NCBI GenBank assembly: GCA_003484865.1
Contig: DMZT01000380.1
Location: 1-10,366, forward strand
Length of the DNA stretch: 10,366 nucleotides
Reading direction: 5' to 3'
Source of the DNA: Stenotrophomonas sp.
GTDB taxonomy: Bacteria; Pseudomonadota; Gammaproteobacteria; Xanthomonadales; Xanthomonadaceae
Part shown: piece by piece, positions 1 through 6,066 of the stretch
How positions within the stretch are numbered: position 1 is the first letter of the stretch
Layout: each line of letters begins with the position of its first letter
Program-made: the position numbers and the translations under genes
The notes under the pieces: generated by a model
What the model was told of the DNA's origin: nothing
Database searches by the model: none
What the model saw: the letters and a program-made list of their open reading frames with translations, nothing else

Positions 1-2
1 CG

Positions 3-377
3 GAATACCGCGCGCTGTTGCTGGATGTGACCCCGGGCCGCTCGGCCGAGCAGCCGGCGGTGCCGTTGCGCGAGATCCTGCACAAGGCCAAGGCGCAGCC
101 GGACCGCGCGCGCCAGCAGCAGGTGCTGCTGGACGAGCTGCGCAAGGTCGATCCCGAGCGCGCGCGACGCATGCAGAACAAGCTCACCGAGCGCAGCCAG
201 CGGCCGGCCACCGGTACCCTGGAAGTGGGCAGCACGCCCACCGCACGCCCGCGCGAAGGGGCCCGCAACACCGCCGGTGGCAGCACGGTGGCCCCGGGGG
301 ACCGGGGCGGACTGGGCATCTGGTTGCTGCTGGCCGCCGCAGTCGTGGTGACCGTGATCGCCTGGGCGACGCGGTAG
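3..377 (+). CDS. C-terminal part of an unrecognised protein with a C-terminal membrane anchor (5' truncated)
   Basis: The reading frame is open from the first complete codon at position 3 to the TAG at 375-377. No ATG or ribosome binding site lies near the edge, so the gene most likely starts outside the window; a TTG at 18 is a possible but unconvincing start. About 125 codons are visible. The first half is charged and probably helical, rich in Arg, Lys, Glu and Gln (for example the stretch with LLDELRKVDPERARRMQNK). A Gly/Thr/Pro-rich low-complexity linker follows. The last about 20 residues form one hydrophobic segment (GIWLLLAAAVVVTVIAW) with a short basic end (ATR), as in a single-pass C-terminal anchor. 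I do not recognise the family. The gene converges on the methyltransferase gene with 13 bp between the stops and no obvious terminator. The coding call is firm; the function is unknown. Confidence 0.7.
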   Translation, partial: EYRALLLDVTPGRSAEQPAVPLREILHKAKAQPDRARQQQVLLDELRKVDPERARRMQNKLTERSQRPATGTLEVGSTPTARPREGARNTAGGSTVAPGDRGGLGIWLLLAAAVVVTVIAWATR

Positions 378-390
378 GTCCGCGACGCGG

Positions 391-1218
391 TCAGTACACG
401 GTCGCGCGGGCCTGCACGAAGGAGAAGAAGAACACCGCGTTGGGGTCGTTCTGGACCAGGCTGAACTCGCGGCGCATGCCATCCACCGTTTCCTGGTCGA
501 CCAGCCCGGCCTCCAGCAGCGGATCGGCGGCCGACAACAGCAGCTGCTCCCAGAACGCGATCATGGTCTTGCGACGGGCCGGTTCGCGGTTGTCCAGGTG
601 GATGGTCTTGATCTCGGTGTGCACATCGCGGAAGCCACCGGCCAGCAGCAGGTTGCCGAGCTTGGCACCGACGAACGGATCGCCCCCGTGGTCGTACTGG
701 AAATCGTTGAAGGCCATCCAGTAGCGCCAGATATGCGGCGAGTACGGATCGAGCAGGAACGAGGCGTTCATCACTTCGGTGACATACACCGGCGAACCCG
801 GCACCAGCACACGGCGCACCTCGTTGAGCACCCGCGCCGGTGACGGCACATGCTCCAGCACCCAGCACAGGAAGGCCGAATCGAACTCACGCGCGCCGAA
901 CGGCAGGTTGCCGGCATCGGCCTGCAGCAGCGTGTAGCGCTCGCGGCACCACGGCGTCTTGGCCAGGTTGGTGGCGGCGGTGGCCAGCTGCGCCTCGCTC
1001 AGGTCCACGCCGGTGACATGCAGTTCCGGGAACCGCCGCAGCAGGATGTCCGTCTGTGCCCCGACGCCGCTGCCGACTTCCAGCAGGCGCGTGGCGCCGC
1101 CGTAATCGATGCCGCTGAAGATGCTCGATTCGAACAGGCGCGACTGGGTGACCAGGCGGTGCTGCTCGGTATCGGAGAAGCCGTGGAGATAGGTCGGTGC
1201 AGTGATGGGCGGGGTCAT
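391..1218 (-). CDS. Class I SAM-dependent methyltransferase
   Basis: A 275-residue protein with a Rossmann-type SAM-binding core. Motif I is LLEVGSGVGA at residues 45-54, the acidic residue that binds the SAM ribose is in VTGVDLS (Asp72), and the motif around residues 101-125 (DAGNLPFG, then the segment ending in VLEHV) is typical of the Methyltransf_11/25 type. The substrate cannot be read from the sequence. The region after residue 150 is long and aromatic (WRYWMAFNDF), as in small-molecule or lipid/quinone methyltransferases rather than rRNA enzymes. The ATG at 1218 lies 9 nt after the dusB stop and has no clear Shine-Dalgarno, so translation probably relies on coupling to dusB in a shared transcript. 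Some related enzymes act in secondary metabolism, but dusB and about 190 bp of repeat-containing DNA separate this gene from the TOMM block, so I would not assign it there. The family is certain and the role unknown. Confidence 0.9.
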   Translation of the reverse strand: MTPPITAPTYLHGFSDTEQHRLVTQSRLFESSIFSGIDYGGATRLLEVGSGVGAQTDILLRRFPELHVTGVDLSEAQLATAATNLAKTPWCRERYTLLQADAGNLPFGAREFDSAFLCWVLEHVPSPARVLNEVRRVLVPGSPVYVTEVMNASFLLDPYSPHIWRYWMAFNDFQYDHGGDPFVGAKLGNLLLAGGFRDVHTEIKTIHLDNREPARRKTMIAFWEQLLLSAADPLLEAGLVDQETVDGMRREFSLVQNDPNAVFFFSFVQARATVY

Positions 1219-1227
1219 GGCGAAGGC

Positions 1228-2220
1228 TCAGGCAGCGGACGACAACGACTCGCCGGCGGCGAGGGCGTCGAAATATTCGGTGGTCAGGGCGACCTGGCTG
1301 GCCGCATCCTCGGCGCGGTTGACCACCGCACGGAAGGCGGCGTTTTCCGGCCGGTCCTTGGCGTACCAGCCCAGGTGCTTGCGCGCGATGCGCACGCCCT
1401 GCTGCTCGCCATAGAAATCATGCAGCGCATGCAGGTGGCCCAGCAGCAGGTCGCGTACCTCGGCGACCGACGGCGGCGCCAGCAGCGCGCCGGTGGCCAG
1501 GTAATGCGCCACCTCGCGGAAGATCCACGGGCGCCCCTGGGCGGCGCGACCGATCATCACCGCGTCCACGCCGGTCTGCTTGAGCACCTGCGCGGCCTTC
1601 TGCGGTGAATCGATGTCGCCGTTGGCGATCACCGGAATGCGCAGCGCGGCCTTGATCGCGGCGATGGTCTCGTACTCGGCGGTGCCGGTGTAGTGCTGGT
1701 CGCGGGTACGCCCGTGCACGGCCAGTGCGGCGATGCCGCTGTCTTCGGCGATGCGCGCGATCAGCGGGCCATTGCGATGGTCGCAATCCCAGCCGGTGCG
1801 GATCTTCAGGGTGACCGGCACGTCCACCGCGTTGACCACTGCGGTCAGGATGCGCGCGACCAGATCCTCATCGCGCATCAGCGCCGAACCGGCCCAGGCG
1901 TTGCACACCTTCTTGGCCGGGCAGCCCATGTTGATGTCGATGATCTGCGCGCCGTGGTCCACGTTGTAGCGCGCCGCCTCGGCCAGCTGCTGCGGCTCGG
2001 TCCCGGCGATCTGCACGCTGATCGGGTCCGGCTCGCCGGCATGGTCCATGCGGTGGAGCGATTTGCGGGTGTTCCAGAAGCGCGGATCGGAGATGGTCAT
2101 CTCCGAGGCAGCCAAGCCCGCACCCAGCTGTTTGCACAGCAGGCGGAAGGGCTTGTCGGTGACACCGGCCATCGGCGCCAGCACCACGTTGGGCTGGATG
2201 TTGTAGGGGCCAATCTGCAT
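1228..2220 (-). CDS. dusB: tRNA-dihydrouridine synthase B
   Basis: A 330-residue FMN-dependent flavoenzyme that reduces specific uridines in the tRNA D-loop region to dihydrouridine with NADPH, in the cytoplasm. The N terminus MQIGPYNIQPNVVLAPMAGV followed by TDKPFR is the classic DusB opening. The Dus signature DINMGCPAKKV contains the catalytic Cys100. Further TIM-barrel motifs are LKIRTGWD (138-145), AVHGRTRDQHY, IANGDI and VMIGRAAQGRPWIF, the last of which binds the FMN phosphate. The frame is open upstream to an ATG at 2319, but that extension would translate a SMAG repeat and does not resemble the family, so I place the start at 2220. No good Shine-Dalgarno precedes it. In enteric bacteria dusB is followed by fis; here a methyltransferase gene follows after 9 nt. 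Assignment as DusB rather than DusA or DusC rests on the N terminus and the length. Confidence 0.95.
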   Translation of the reverse strand: MQIGPYNIQPNVVLAPMAGVTDKPFRLLCKQLGAGLAASEMTISDPRFWNTRKSLHRMDHAGEPDPISVQIAGTEPQQLAEAARYNVDHGAQIIDINMGCPAKKVCNAWAGSALMRDEDLVARILTAVVNAVDVPVTLKIRTGWDCDHRNGPLIARIAEDSGIAALAVHGRTRDQHYTGTAEYETIAAIKAALRIPVIANGDIDSPQKAAQVLKQTGVDAVMIGRAAQGRPWIFREVAHYLATGALLAPPSVAEVRDLLLGHLHALHDFYGEQQGVRIARKHLGWYAKDRPENAAFRAVVNRAEDAASQVALTTEYFDALAAGESLSSAA

Positions 2221-2229
2221 GTGCGCATT

Positions 2230-2252
2230 GTAGTGCCGGCCGCTGGCCGGCA
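2230..2252 (+). repeat. SMAG/REP-type GTAG palindrome, copy 1
   Basis: The tetranucleotide GTAG (2230-2233) is followed by a perfect palindrome TGCCGGCC-GCT-GGCCGGCA (2234-2252), giving an 8-bp stem and a 3-nt loop. GTAG-headed hairpins are the hallmark of the SMAG repetitive extragenic palindromes of Stenotrophomonas maltophilia. This copy ends 9 bp upstream of the dusB start, so it would form a hairpin in the dusB 5' leader. The same unit occurs inverted at 10341-10363. Confidence 0.85.
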
Positions 2253-2338
2253 ACCACGCAGGGACCGGTACCTGTTCAGGCCGATCCGGAAGGGCCTGAT
2301 GCGCTCCGGTCATGAGCATATGCTTGACGATTGCTTCC

Positions 2339-2356
2339 GCCGCCCCCAGTGGCGGC
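2339..2356 (-). terminator. Weak hairpin downstream of the TOMM operon
   Basis: On the minus strand GCCGCC-ACTGGG-GGCGGC forms a perfect 6-bp GC stem, about 55 nt after the stop of the SagB-type gene and upstream of dusB. No T-tract follows, so it is not a canonical intrinsic terminator. It could attenuate readthrough into dusB or act only as a 3' end stabiliser. The rest of the 190-bp gap (2221-2410) holds the two repeat elements, a perfect 10-bp palindrome AGCATATGCT at 2315-2324 and a short direct repeat CCGGTTA-CCGGTTA near 2366-2380. I see no confident dusB promoter. Confidence 0.25.
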
Positions 2357-2387
2357 TGATGCTGGCCGGTTACCGGTTACGCGCGAA

Positions 2388-2408
2388 TAGGTGCCGACCA
2401 ACGGTCGC
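2388..2408 (+). repeat. Degenerate SMAG-like hairpin at the 3' end of the TOMM operon
   Basis: ATAGGTGC is followed by CGACC-AAC-GGTCG (2395-2407), a 5-bp stem with an AAC loop that ends 3 bp from the SagB-type stop codon. ATAG stands where SMAG elements have GTAG, so I read it as a decayed member of the same repeat class. A hairpin with the same ACC-AAC-GGT centre occurs at 6724-6738. It may protect the operon's mRNA 3' end, as REP hairpins often do. Confidence 0.5.
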
Positions 2409-2410
2409 GC

Positions 2411-3172
2411 TCACGGCGCCGGACCACACGCATAGGCCAGCACCGCCAGATGCCGCTGCGGGTCGAGCCCGAGCAGGGCCAGCACGGCGGCGTCCTCGAA
2501 CGCGCCGATCGCGCAGCCGGCGGCGTTCATCGCCGCCACTTGCTCCCCCAGTGCGCCCAGCCAGACCCCGGCCTCGATCAATACGAAGCGGCCACCACGC
2601 TCGCCGTACTTGGCCAGCGTGCCGGCCGGTTCGGCGATCAGGAACAGCACGGCGGCGGGCCGCTCCGGCCAATCCACGCCGAGCAGCCTGGACAGCGCCG
2701 ACCATGCCGGGCAGGGCCCCACCGGCACCAGTGCATGCCCGATCGGGTCGTACCAATGGATGCCCGGCTCTGCGGCGATCGCGTCATCGGTGCCGTACAG
2801 CGCGGCATACGCCTGGATCGGGTATTTGGCACCGCCGGACGGCAGGCGCCGCGTGTCACTGTCGCCGGGCCGGGCCCGCAGCGGGGCCAGCACGCGCCCC
2901 AGTTCCTGCGTGCCCCAGCGTGCGTTACCGAAGCGGCGGCCACTGTGGCGCTGCGCCAGGGCGTCACCCGGCTGTACCGGGTCCGGCAGGGCGATGCCGG
3001 CGGCCGCATGCACCGGGCGGGGTGGCGACCCGGGGCGTGCGGCATCTTCGGCGATACGCGTGCGCATCACCCCGGCGCGCGCGGGATTGAGCTCGCCGTT
3101 GTGCCAGAACAGATGGAACAGCGGGGCATCGTGCCAGGGGGAGGGCGGTGACGGCATGCGGTCCTCGTGCAT
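2411..3172 (-). CDS. SagB/McbC-type FMN-dependent azoline dehydrogenase of a TOMM cluster
   Basis: A 253-residue nitroreductase-fold protein of the SagB type. These enzymes oxidise thiazolines and oxazolines on a RiPP precursor to aromatic thiazoles and oxazoles, using FMN. Visible motifs are LAQRHSGRRFG (residues 72-82, the RRS-R-F block that contacts FMN), RLPSGGAKYPIQAYA (109-123, matching the family's PSGGALYPLEVYV), KYGERGGRFVLIEAG (188-202, with the Lys-Tyr pair reported as important in McbC-type enzymes) and the C-terminal block LLGLDPQRHLAVLAYACG. Its ATG at 3172 shares its A with the YcaO stop codon (TGATG), which indicates translational coupling. A second in-frame ATG at 3157 has a better Shine-Dalgarno (GAGGA) and would give 248 residues, so either start is possible. 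An upstream extension to 3520 would overlap YcaO and is not real. This is the last gene of the operon. Confidence 0.9.
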   Translation of the reverse strand: MHEDRMPSPPSPWHDAPLFHLFWHNGELNPARAGVMRTRIAEDAARPGSPPRPVHAAAGIALPDPVQPGDALAQRHSGRRFGNARWGTQELGRVLAPLRARPGDSDTRRLPSGGAKYPIQAYAALYGTDDAIAAEPGIHWYDPIGHALVPVGPCPAWSALSRLLGVDWPERPAAVLFLIAEPAGTLAKYGERGGRFVLIEAGVWLGALGEQVAAMNAAGCAIGAFEDAAVLALLGLDPQRHLAVLAYACGPAP

Positions 3173-4506
3173 CAGCCCAATGGATGCGGGAAGGAATTGG
3201 GAAACGCGCCGCTGTGCGGCACGCCGGGATACCGCCACGCCACATCCTGGCAGCGGCCACCAAGGAACGGTGCACGCTCGTCGGCATGCAGGCCACTGAG
3301 TTGCGGCGACAGCACGCGCATCACCCGCAGGCCGGCCGCGGCCACATCGGTGGTGGTCAACTCGCGGTAGTACAGCGCGATGCCGGCACGGCCGAGCCGA
3401 CGCCGCAGCATGTCCAGCTCGGCAATCGCGCGCGGTGCGGCGGGGAGGACCGCGGCGCCCGGCGGGGGCAGCGTCAAGGTGCTGTCCTCCGCCGCCCGCA
3501 GCAGCGGCAGCTGCGGCCACAGCGCCGGGCGCAGGGTGTAGAACGCGGCATGTTCGTCGAAGCTGCGCAGCGCGGCCGGTTCACGCGGAAGCCGCGCGTT
3601 TTCGCGGCTACACAGATGCGCGGCGAAGGTCAGCGCCTGCTGCCATTCCAGCAGCGCCTTGTGCAGCGCCTCGCCCGGATCGGCGCGGCAGGCGATGCCG
3701 AGGACGTAGCGGGGGCGGCCTTCGAACGGAATGCCGCCGGCGACCGCGATCACCGGGTGCGGGTTCCAGTGCTGGGTCAGGTCGAAGGCCTGCAGTTCGC
3801 CCCCGCGCGCGTCCGCGAATGCCTGCCATTGGGTCGGCAGGGCGATCCGCCGGCCGGCCACGCCATTGAGCCAGGTCACCGCCAGCGCATCGCGCTCCAG
3901 CAGCTCCTGGGCCGCGCGCAGCAGCGCCAGCCAGGCCCCATCGCGGCCATCCCGCCAGGCCGCCAGGCCACTGGACGTCGACGGCAATCGCGCCTGGCCG
4001 CTGCGCGGCCCCAGTCCGACCAGTTCCTGCGGCACCCAGGCCACCCGGTTGTCATCCAGTGCATGCACCGCGGCGAACAGATCGTCGTCGCGTTCGGGCA
4101 TCGGCCATGGAAAACCCGGCGTTGCGCGTTGTCGGGCCGAGAACAGCGCGAAGGCCGATTCGTCCAGGCGTTGTGCGGGCGTCAGCGCATCGCGGCGACG
4201 CACCTCCAGGCCCGCCTGCGCCGCCGCCAGTCGCTCCAGGGCTTCGGCAACCGCGCCATCGGCGGCAGCATCGGCCTCCAGCGCGACCGCGCCAGAGACG
4301 CCCTGCCAGGGATTGGCCGGATCGGCCGGGGTGGCGGCATTGTGTACGCGCCGTCCCTCGAACAAGGGCCCGGTGGCATCGCAGGGGTTGGCCTCGATCG
4401 GCTGTGCCGGGCGCACCAGACCGCAGCGCGGACGCGCCGCGCCATGCAGCAGGTGCGACGACAGCGTGGGCGTTTCCAGCGCCGCCTGCACGGCGGCGCG
4501 GCTCAT
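3172..4506 (-). CDS. YcaO-domain cyclodehydratase (TOMM D-type protein)
   Basis: A 444-residue YcaO-family enzyme. In TOMM pathways this protein uses ATP to activate the peptide backbone and cyclise Cys, Ser or Thr to azolines, working with an E1-like partner (here the product of 5133-6047). Visible motifs are AEALER (residues 87-92), the YcaO ATP/Mg block STSSGLAAW (177-184) followed by AAQELLERDALAVTW (198-211), and GIACRADPGEALHKALLEWQQ (270-290), whose glutamates match family positions. Its C-terminal half resembles SagD (YYRELTTTDVAAAGLRVMRV). D-type proteins usually end in PxPxP; here the last five residues are P-H-P-L-G, so the final proline is replaced by glycine. The N-terminal GKG-like segment is also poorly conserved (WQGVSGAVALEADAAA). 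The start ATG overlaps the preceding gene's stop as ATGA. The family is certain. Cyclodehydration rather than thioamidation is favoured by the E1-like and SagB partners and the absence of TfuA. Confidence 0.92.
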   Translation of the reverse strand: MSRAAVQAALETPTLSSHLLHGAARPRCGLVRPAQPIEANPCDATGPLFEGRRVHNAATPADPANPWQGVSGAVALEADAAADGAVAEALERLAAAQAGLEVRRRDALTPAQRLDESAFALFSARQRATPGFPWPMPERDDDLFAAVHALDDNRVAWVPQELVGLGPRSGQARLPSTSSGLAAWRDGRDGAWLALLRAAQELLERDALAVTWLNGVAGRRIALPTQWQAFADARGGELQAFDLTQHWNPHPVIAVAGGIPFEGRPRYVLGIACRADPGEALHKALLEWQQALTFAAHLCSRENARLPREPAALRSFDEHAAFYTLRPALWPQLPLLRAAEDSTLTLPPPGAAVLPAAPRAIAELDMLRRRLGRAGIALYYRELTTTDVAAAGLRVMRVLSPQLSGLHADERAPFLGGRCQDVAWRYPGVPHSGAFPNSFPHPLG

Positions 4507-5081
4507 TTCAACACGCTCAGCCAGAGCATCATCTCGAGCGCGCCGACGGCGAACAGGCCCAGCAGCAGCCCGATGGCGATACCGATGCCGCGCCCGAGCG
4601 AACGCCCCGCGCGTTCGTAGACGAGGGCATAGATGCCCAGATACAGCCCCACGGCGACGAACAGCCCGAATATCGGGTTGGCGGTGCTCATGAAAATGCC
4701 ACCGCCGATCGCGGCCAGCGGCAAGGCGAACAGCCCGAGCAACACCCGACTGGTGCGGCTCAATCCGGCCACCGGCACGACAGCGACGGGGGTGTCCGGA
4801 CGGTCCGGCGTCGCAGCGCTGATCGGTGTCTGCGGCAACGCAGGTGGCTGGGGGGGGAGGTCCGTACCGGTGTCGACGCTGGCGACCGTGGCGTGTGCGT
4901 CGCTGCTGACGGCCGCAGTTGTTACGGGGTCCAGCTTGCCAAGCACCACCGCCGACAGCACCGAGGTGCCGAGCAGGGTGACGATGCAGGAACTGCAGGT
5001 GGTCGACGTCGAGCCGCCGCCTGCCGCGGCAAGGTCCTGGCGTGAGGCACTGGCATCGAACTGGGTCGGCAGGCGATACAT
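4503..5081 (-). CDS. Multi-pass membrane protein with an N-terminal Ser/Thr/Cys run; candidate substrate of the TOMM enzymes
   Basis: A 192-residue protein that I do not recognise by name. Residues 1-23 are polar, leader-like and end in AAAGGG. Residues 24-32 are STSTTCSSC, nine consecutive residues that a cyclodehydratase could in principle cyclise, and Cys29 and Cys32 are the only cysteines in the protein. A hydrophobic segment follows (IVTLLGTSVLSAVVLG, 33-48), then a Pro/Thr/Asp-rich linker (about 51-105), then three further probable transmembrane helices (about 113-131, 136-155, 165-191). The layout of a Gly-Gly end before a Thr/Ser/Cys cluster recalls SagA-like precursors, but those are about 50 residues and lack membrane helices. 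The ATG at 5081 has a good Shine-Dalgarno (GGAG at 5089-5092, 7-nt spacing). The stop overlaps the YcaO start (ATGA), so the two are coupled. Alternatives are a transporter-like or immunity protein in which CSSC is a plain CxxC. The coding call is strong; the precursor role is inference. Confidence 0.85.
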   Translation of the reverse strand: MYRLPTQFDASASRQDLAAAGGGSTSTTCSSCIVTLLGTSVLSAVVLGKLDPVTTAAVSSDAHATVASVDTGTDLPPQPPALPQTPISAATPDRPDTPVAVVPVAGLSRTSRVLLGLFALPLAAIGGGIFMSTANPIFGLFVAVGLYLGIYALVYERAGRSLGRGIGIAIGLLLGLFAVGALEMMLWLSVLK

Positions 5082-5100
5082 GAGGTCACTCCATTGACCG

Positions 5101-5114
5101 GGGCGGAAACGCCC
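5101..5114 (-). other. Intergenic hairpin just upstream of the candidate precursor's ribosome binding site
   Basis: On the minus strand GGGCG-TTTC-CGCCC forms a 5-bp GC stem that outer CC/GG pairs can extend past a bulged base. It lies in the 51-bp gap between the E1-like gene and the membrane protein gene, 8 nt upstream of the GGAG at 5089-5092. No T-tract follows, so termination is unlikely. An RNA-processing or stabilising role for the downstream messenger, or control of ribosome access, is possible but unproven. Confidence 0.35.
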
Positions 5115-5126
5115 GGCGCGTGGCGC

Positions 5127-5154
5127 ACATTATCACGGGCGCCCGGTGTCCCAA
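5127..5154 (-). promoter_or_regulatory. Possible internal sigma-70-like promoter for the membrane protein, ycaO and sagB-type genes
   Basis: Read on the minus strand there is TTGGGA (5149-5154), a 16-nt spacer, then TAATGT (5127-5132) preceded by TG as in an extended -10. It overlaps the last codons of the E1-like gene and would start transcription near 5120, leaving a leader of about 40 nt that contains the 5101-5114 hairpin. A separate promoter would allow the putative substrate to be expressed above the upstream gene. The match is by eye and imperfect. Confidence 0.3.
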
Positions 5155-6047
5155 GGCAAGGACAGCGGTGGTGGCAGTGACGCTTCGCCACCCTGGCAGG
5201 CGGGGCACCACGGCAGCCGCAGCACCCGGTCGCGTTCGCCGTGCAGGCGCTGCAGGTCGAGCCAGACGCTGCGTTCGAGATAGCCCAGCAACAGCGGCGG
5301 CTGATCCAGCAAGGGGGCGACCAGCGCCGCGATCCGGGCCGGTTGCGCTGCGACCGCCGGCATCGCCGGCACGGGTGCTTCGCCCCAGCGGCGCAGCACC
5401 CGGTTGCCCAGGCAATACACGCAGGCGCTCTGGCCGGGCACTACATAGGGGCCCAGCGCGAGCGTGTGGTGATAGCTGAGGTCGAGCAGCAGATGCGGTT
5501 GTACCGGCATCTGTGTGCGGTAGTGGGCCAAGGCCTGTTCCCAGCCCAGCCCGTGCCGGACCAGCACGAGGAGGTCGGCATCCGCGATGGCATCGACGCG
5601 CTGCAGATCCGCGCTGGCATGCCGGTCGAAGGCGTCGGGCAACCCGGGCAGCGGTTCGCCGAGCCAGTCGATTGCGTAGCGCGTCACTCTGCGCGCGGCG
5701 CGCCGCGGCACCAGCACACCGAGACGTATCAACTGGCGGACCGCCGGGCCGCACTCGGCATCGTCCTGCAGGATCGCCAGGGTGTCGTTTTCCCAGTGGC
5801 CGAGGATCCGTTCGATGACCGTCGGGGTGTCGGCCTCATCGACGACATACAGTTCGTCGGCGCCACCGGACACCAGCAGCAGCGGGCGCTGCGCATGGGT
5901 CTGCGAAAACAGCGCCCAGGCCGGATTGCGCGTCCAGCGCGGTTCGCCCACGTGCGGGCCGGCGTGTTCCTGACTGCCTGCTGCTGCCACTGCGTACAGT
6001 CCGTGTATCCGCGAAAACGCAAGGATAGCGGCAAACAGGCGGGCCAC
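5133..6047 (-). CDS. TOMM cyclodehydratase E1-like partner / precursor leader-binding protein (TIGR03882-like)
   Basis: A 304-residue protein (GTG start) resembling the C-type, ThiF/E1-like partners that bind the precursor leader and present it to YcaO. Residues about 60-115 (ELYVVDEADTPTVIERIL, then TLAILQDD and VRQLIRLGVLVP) look like a PqqD/RRE winged-helix recognition fold. Residues 155-206 carry the degenerate E1 core (ADADLLVLVRHG, then LGPYVVPG). Two CxxC pairs (CVYC 209-212 and CPAC 281-284) match the zinc-binding cysteines of the family, and LGPYVVPGQSACVYCL is highly typical. The GTG at 6047 is the first possible start after an in-frame stop and has no clear Shine-Dalgarno. Recognisable family sequence begins only near residue 36 (PRWTRNPAW), so a start such as the GTG at 5951 (Val33) is possible. 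First gene of the operon, 19 bp from the divergent PAP2 gene. Confidence 0.88.
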   Translation of the reverse strand: MARLFAAILAFSRIHGLYAVAAAGSQEHAGPHVGEPRWTRNPAWALFSQTHAQRPLLLVSGGADELYVVDEADTPTVIERILGHWENDTLAILQDDAECGPAVRQLIRLGVLVPRRAARRVTRYAIDWLGEPLPGLPDAFDRHASADLQRVDAIADADLLVLVRHGLGWEQALAHYRTQMPVQPHLLLDLSYHHTLALGPYVVPGQSACVYCLGNRVLRRWGEAPVPAMPAVAAQPARIAALVAPLLDQPPLLLGYLERSVWLDLQRLHGERDRVLRLPWCPACQGGEASLPPPLSLPWDTGRP

Positions 6048-6066
6048 GTTCTGCTAGGGTGCGCGC

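Noticed and set aside
380..390. CCGCG-A-CGCGG palindrome between the convergent genes at 377 and 391 as a bidirectional terminator
   Set aside because: The stem is short with a one-base loop that cannot form a stable hairpin, and there is no T-tract on either strand.
2221..2319. Upstream extension of dusB to the ATG at 2319
   Set aside because: It would translate the SMAG palindrome, adds 33 residues foreign to DusB, and the family N terminus begins exactly at 2220.
1693..3090. A 465-codon plus-strand ORF spanning dusB, the intergenic gap and the SagB-type gene
   Set aside because: It crosses two well-supported opposite genes and a repeat region, and its translation changes character with no recognisable domain.
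3173..3520. Upstream extension of the SagB-type gene to 3520
   Set aside because: It overlaps YcaO by about 350 bp with an Ala/Arg/Gly-rich sequence unlike the family; the ATGs at 3172 or 3157 fit better.
3148..4620. A 490-codon plus-strand ORF opposite the YcaO gene
   Set aside because: Low-complexity, Arg/Gln/Gly-rich translation with no motif, antisense to a gene with strong YcaO motifs. High GC content commonly keeps antisense frames open.
4986..5000. C-S-S-C as an ordinary CxxC metal or redox motif in the membrane protein
   Set aside because: Not excluded, but the surrounding unbroken Ser/Thr run, the preceding Gly-Gly-Gly and the neighbouring TOMM enzymes make a modification core the better first hypothesis.
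2411..6047. Recent horizontal transfer of the TOMM block judged by base composition
   Set aside because: The GC-rich codon use looks like that of the flanking genes, and no integrase, transposase or tRNA attachment site is present, so the sequence alone does not show recent transfer.
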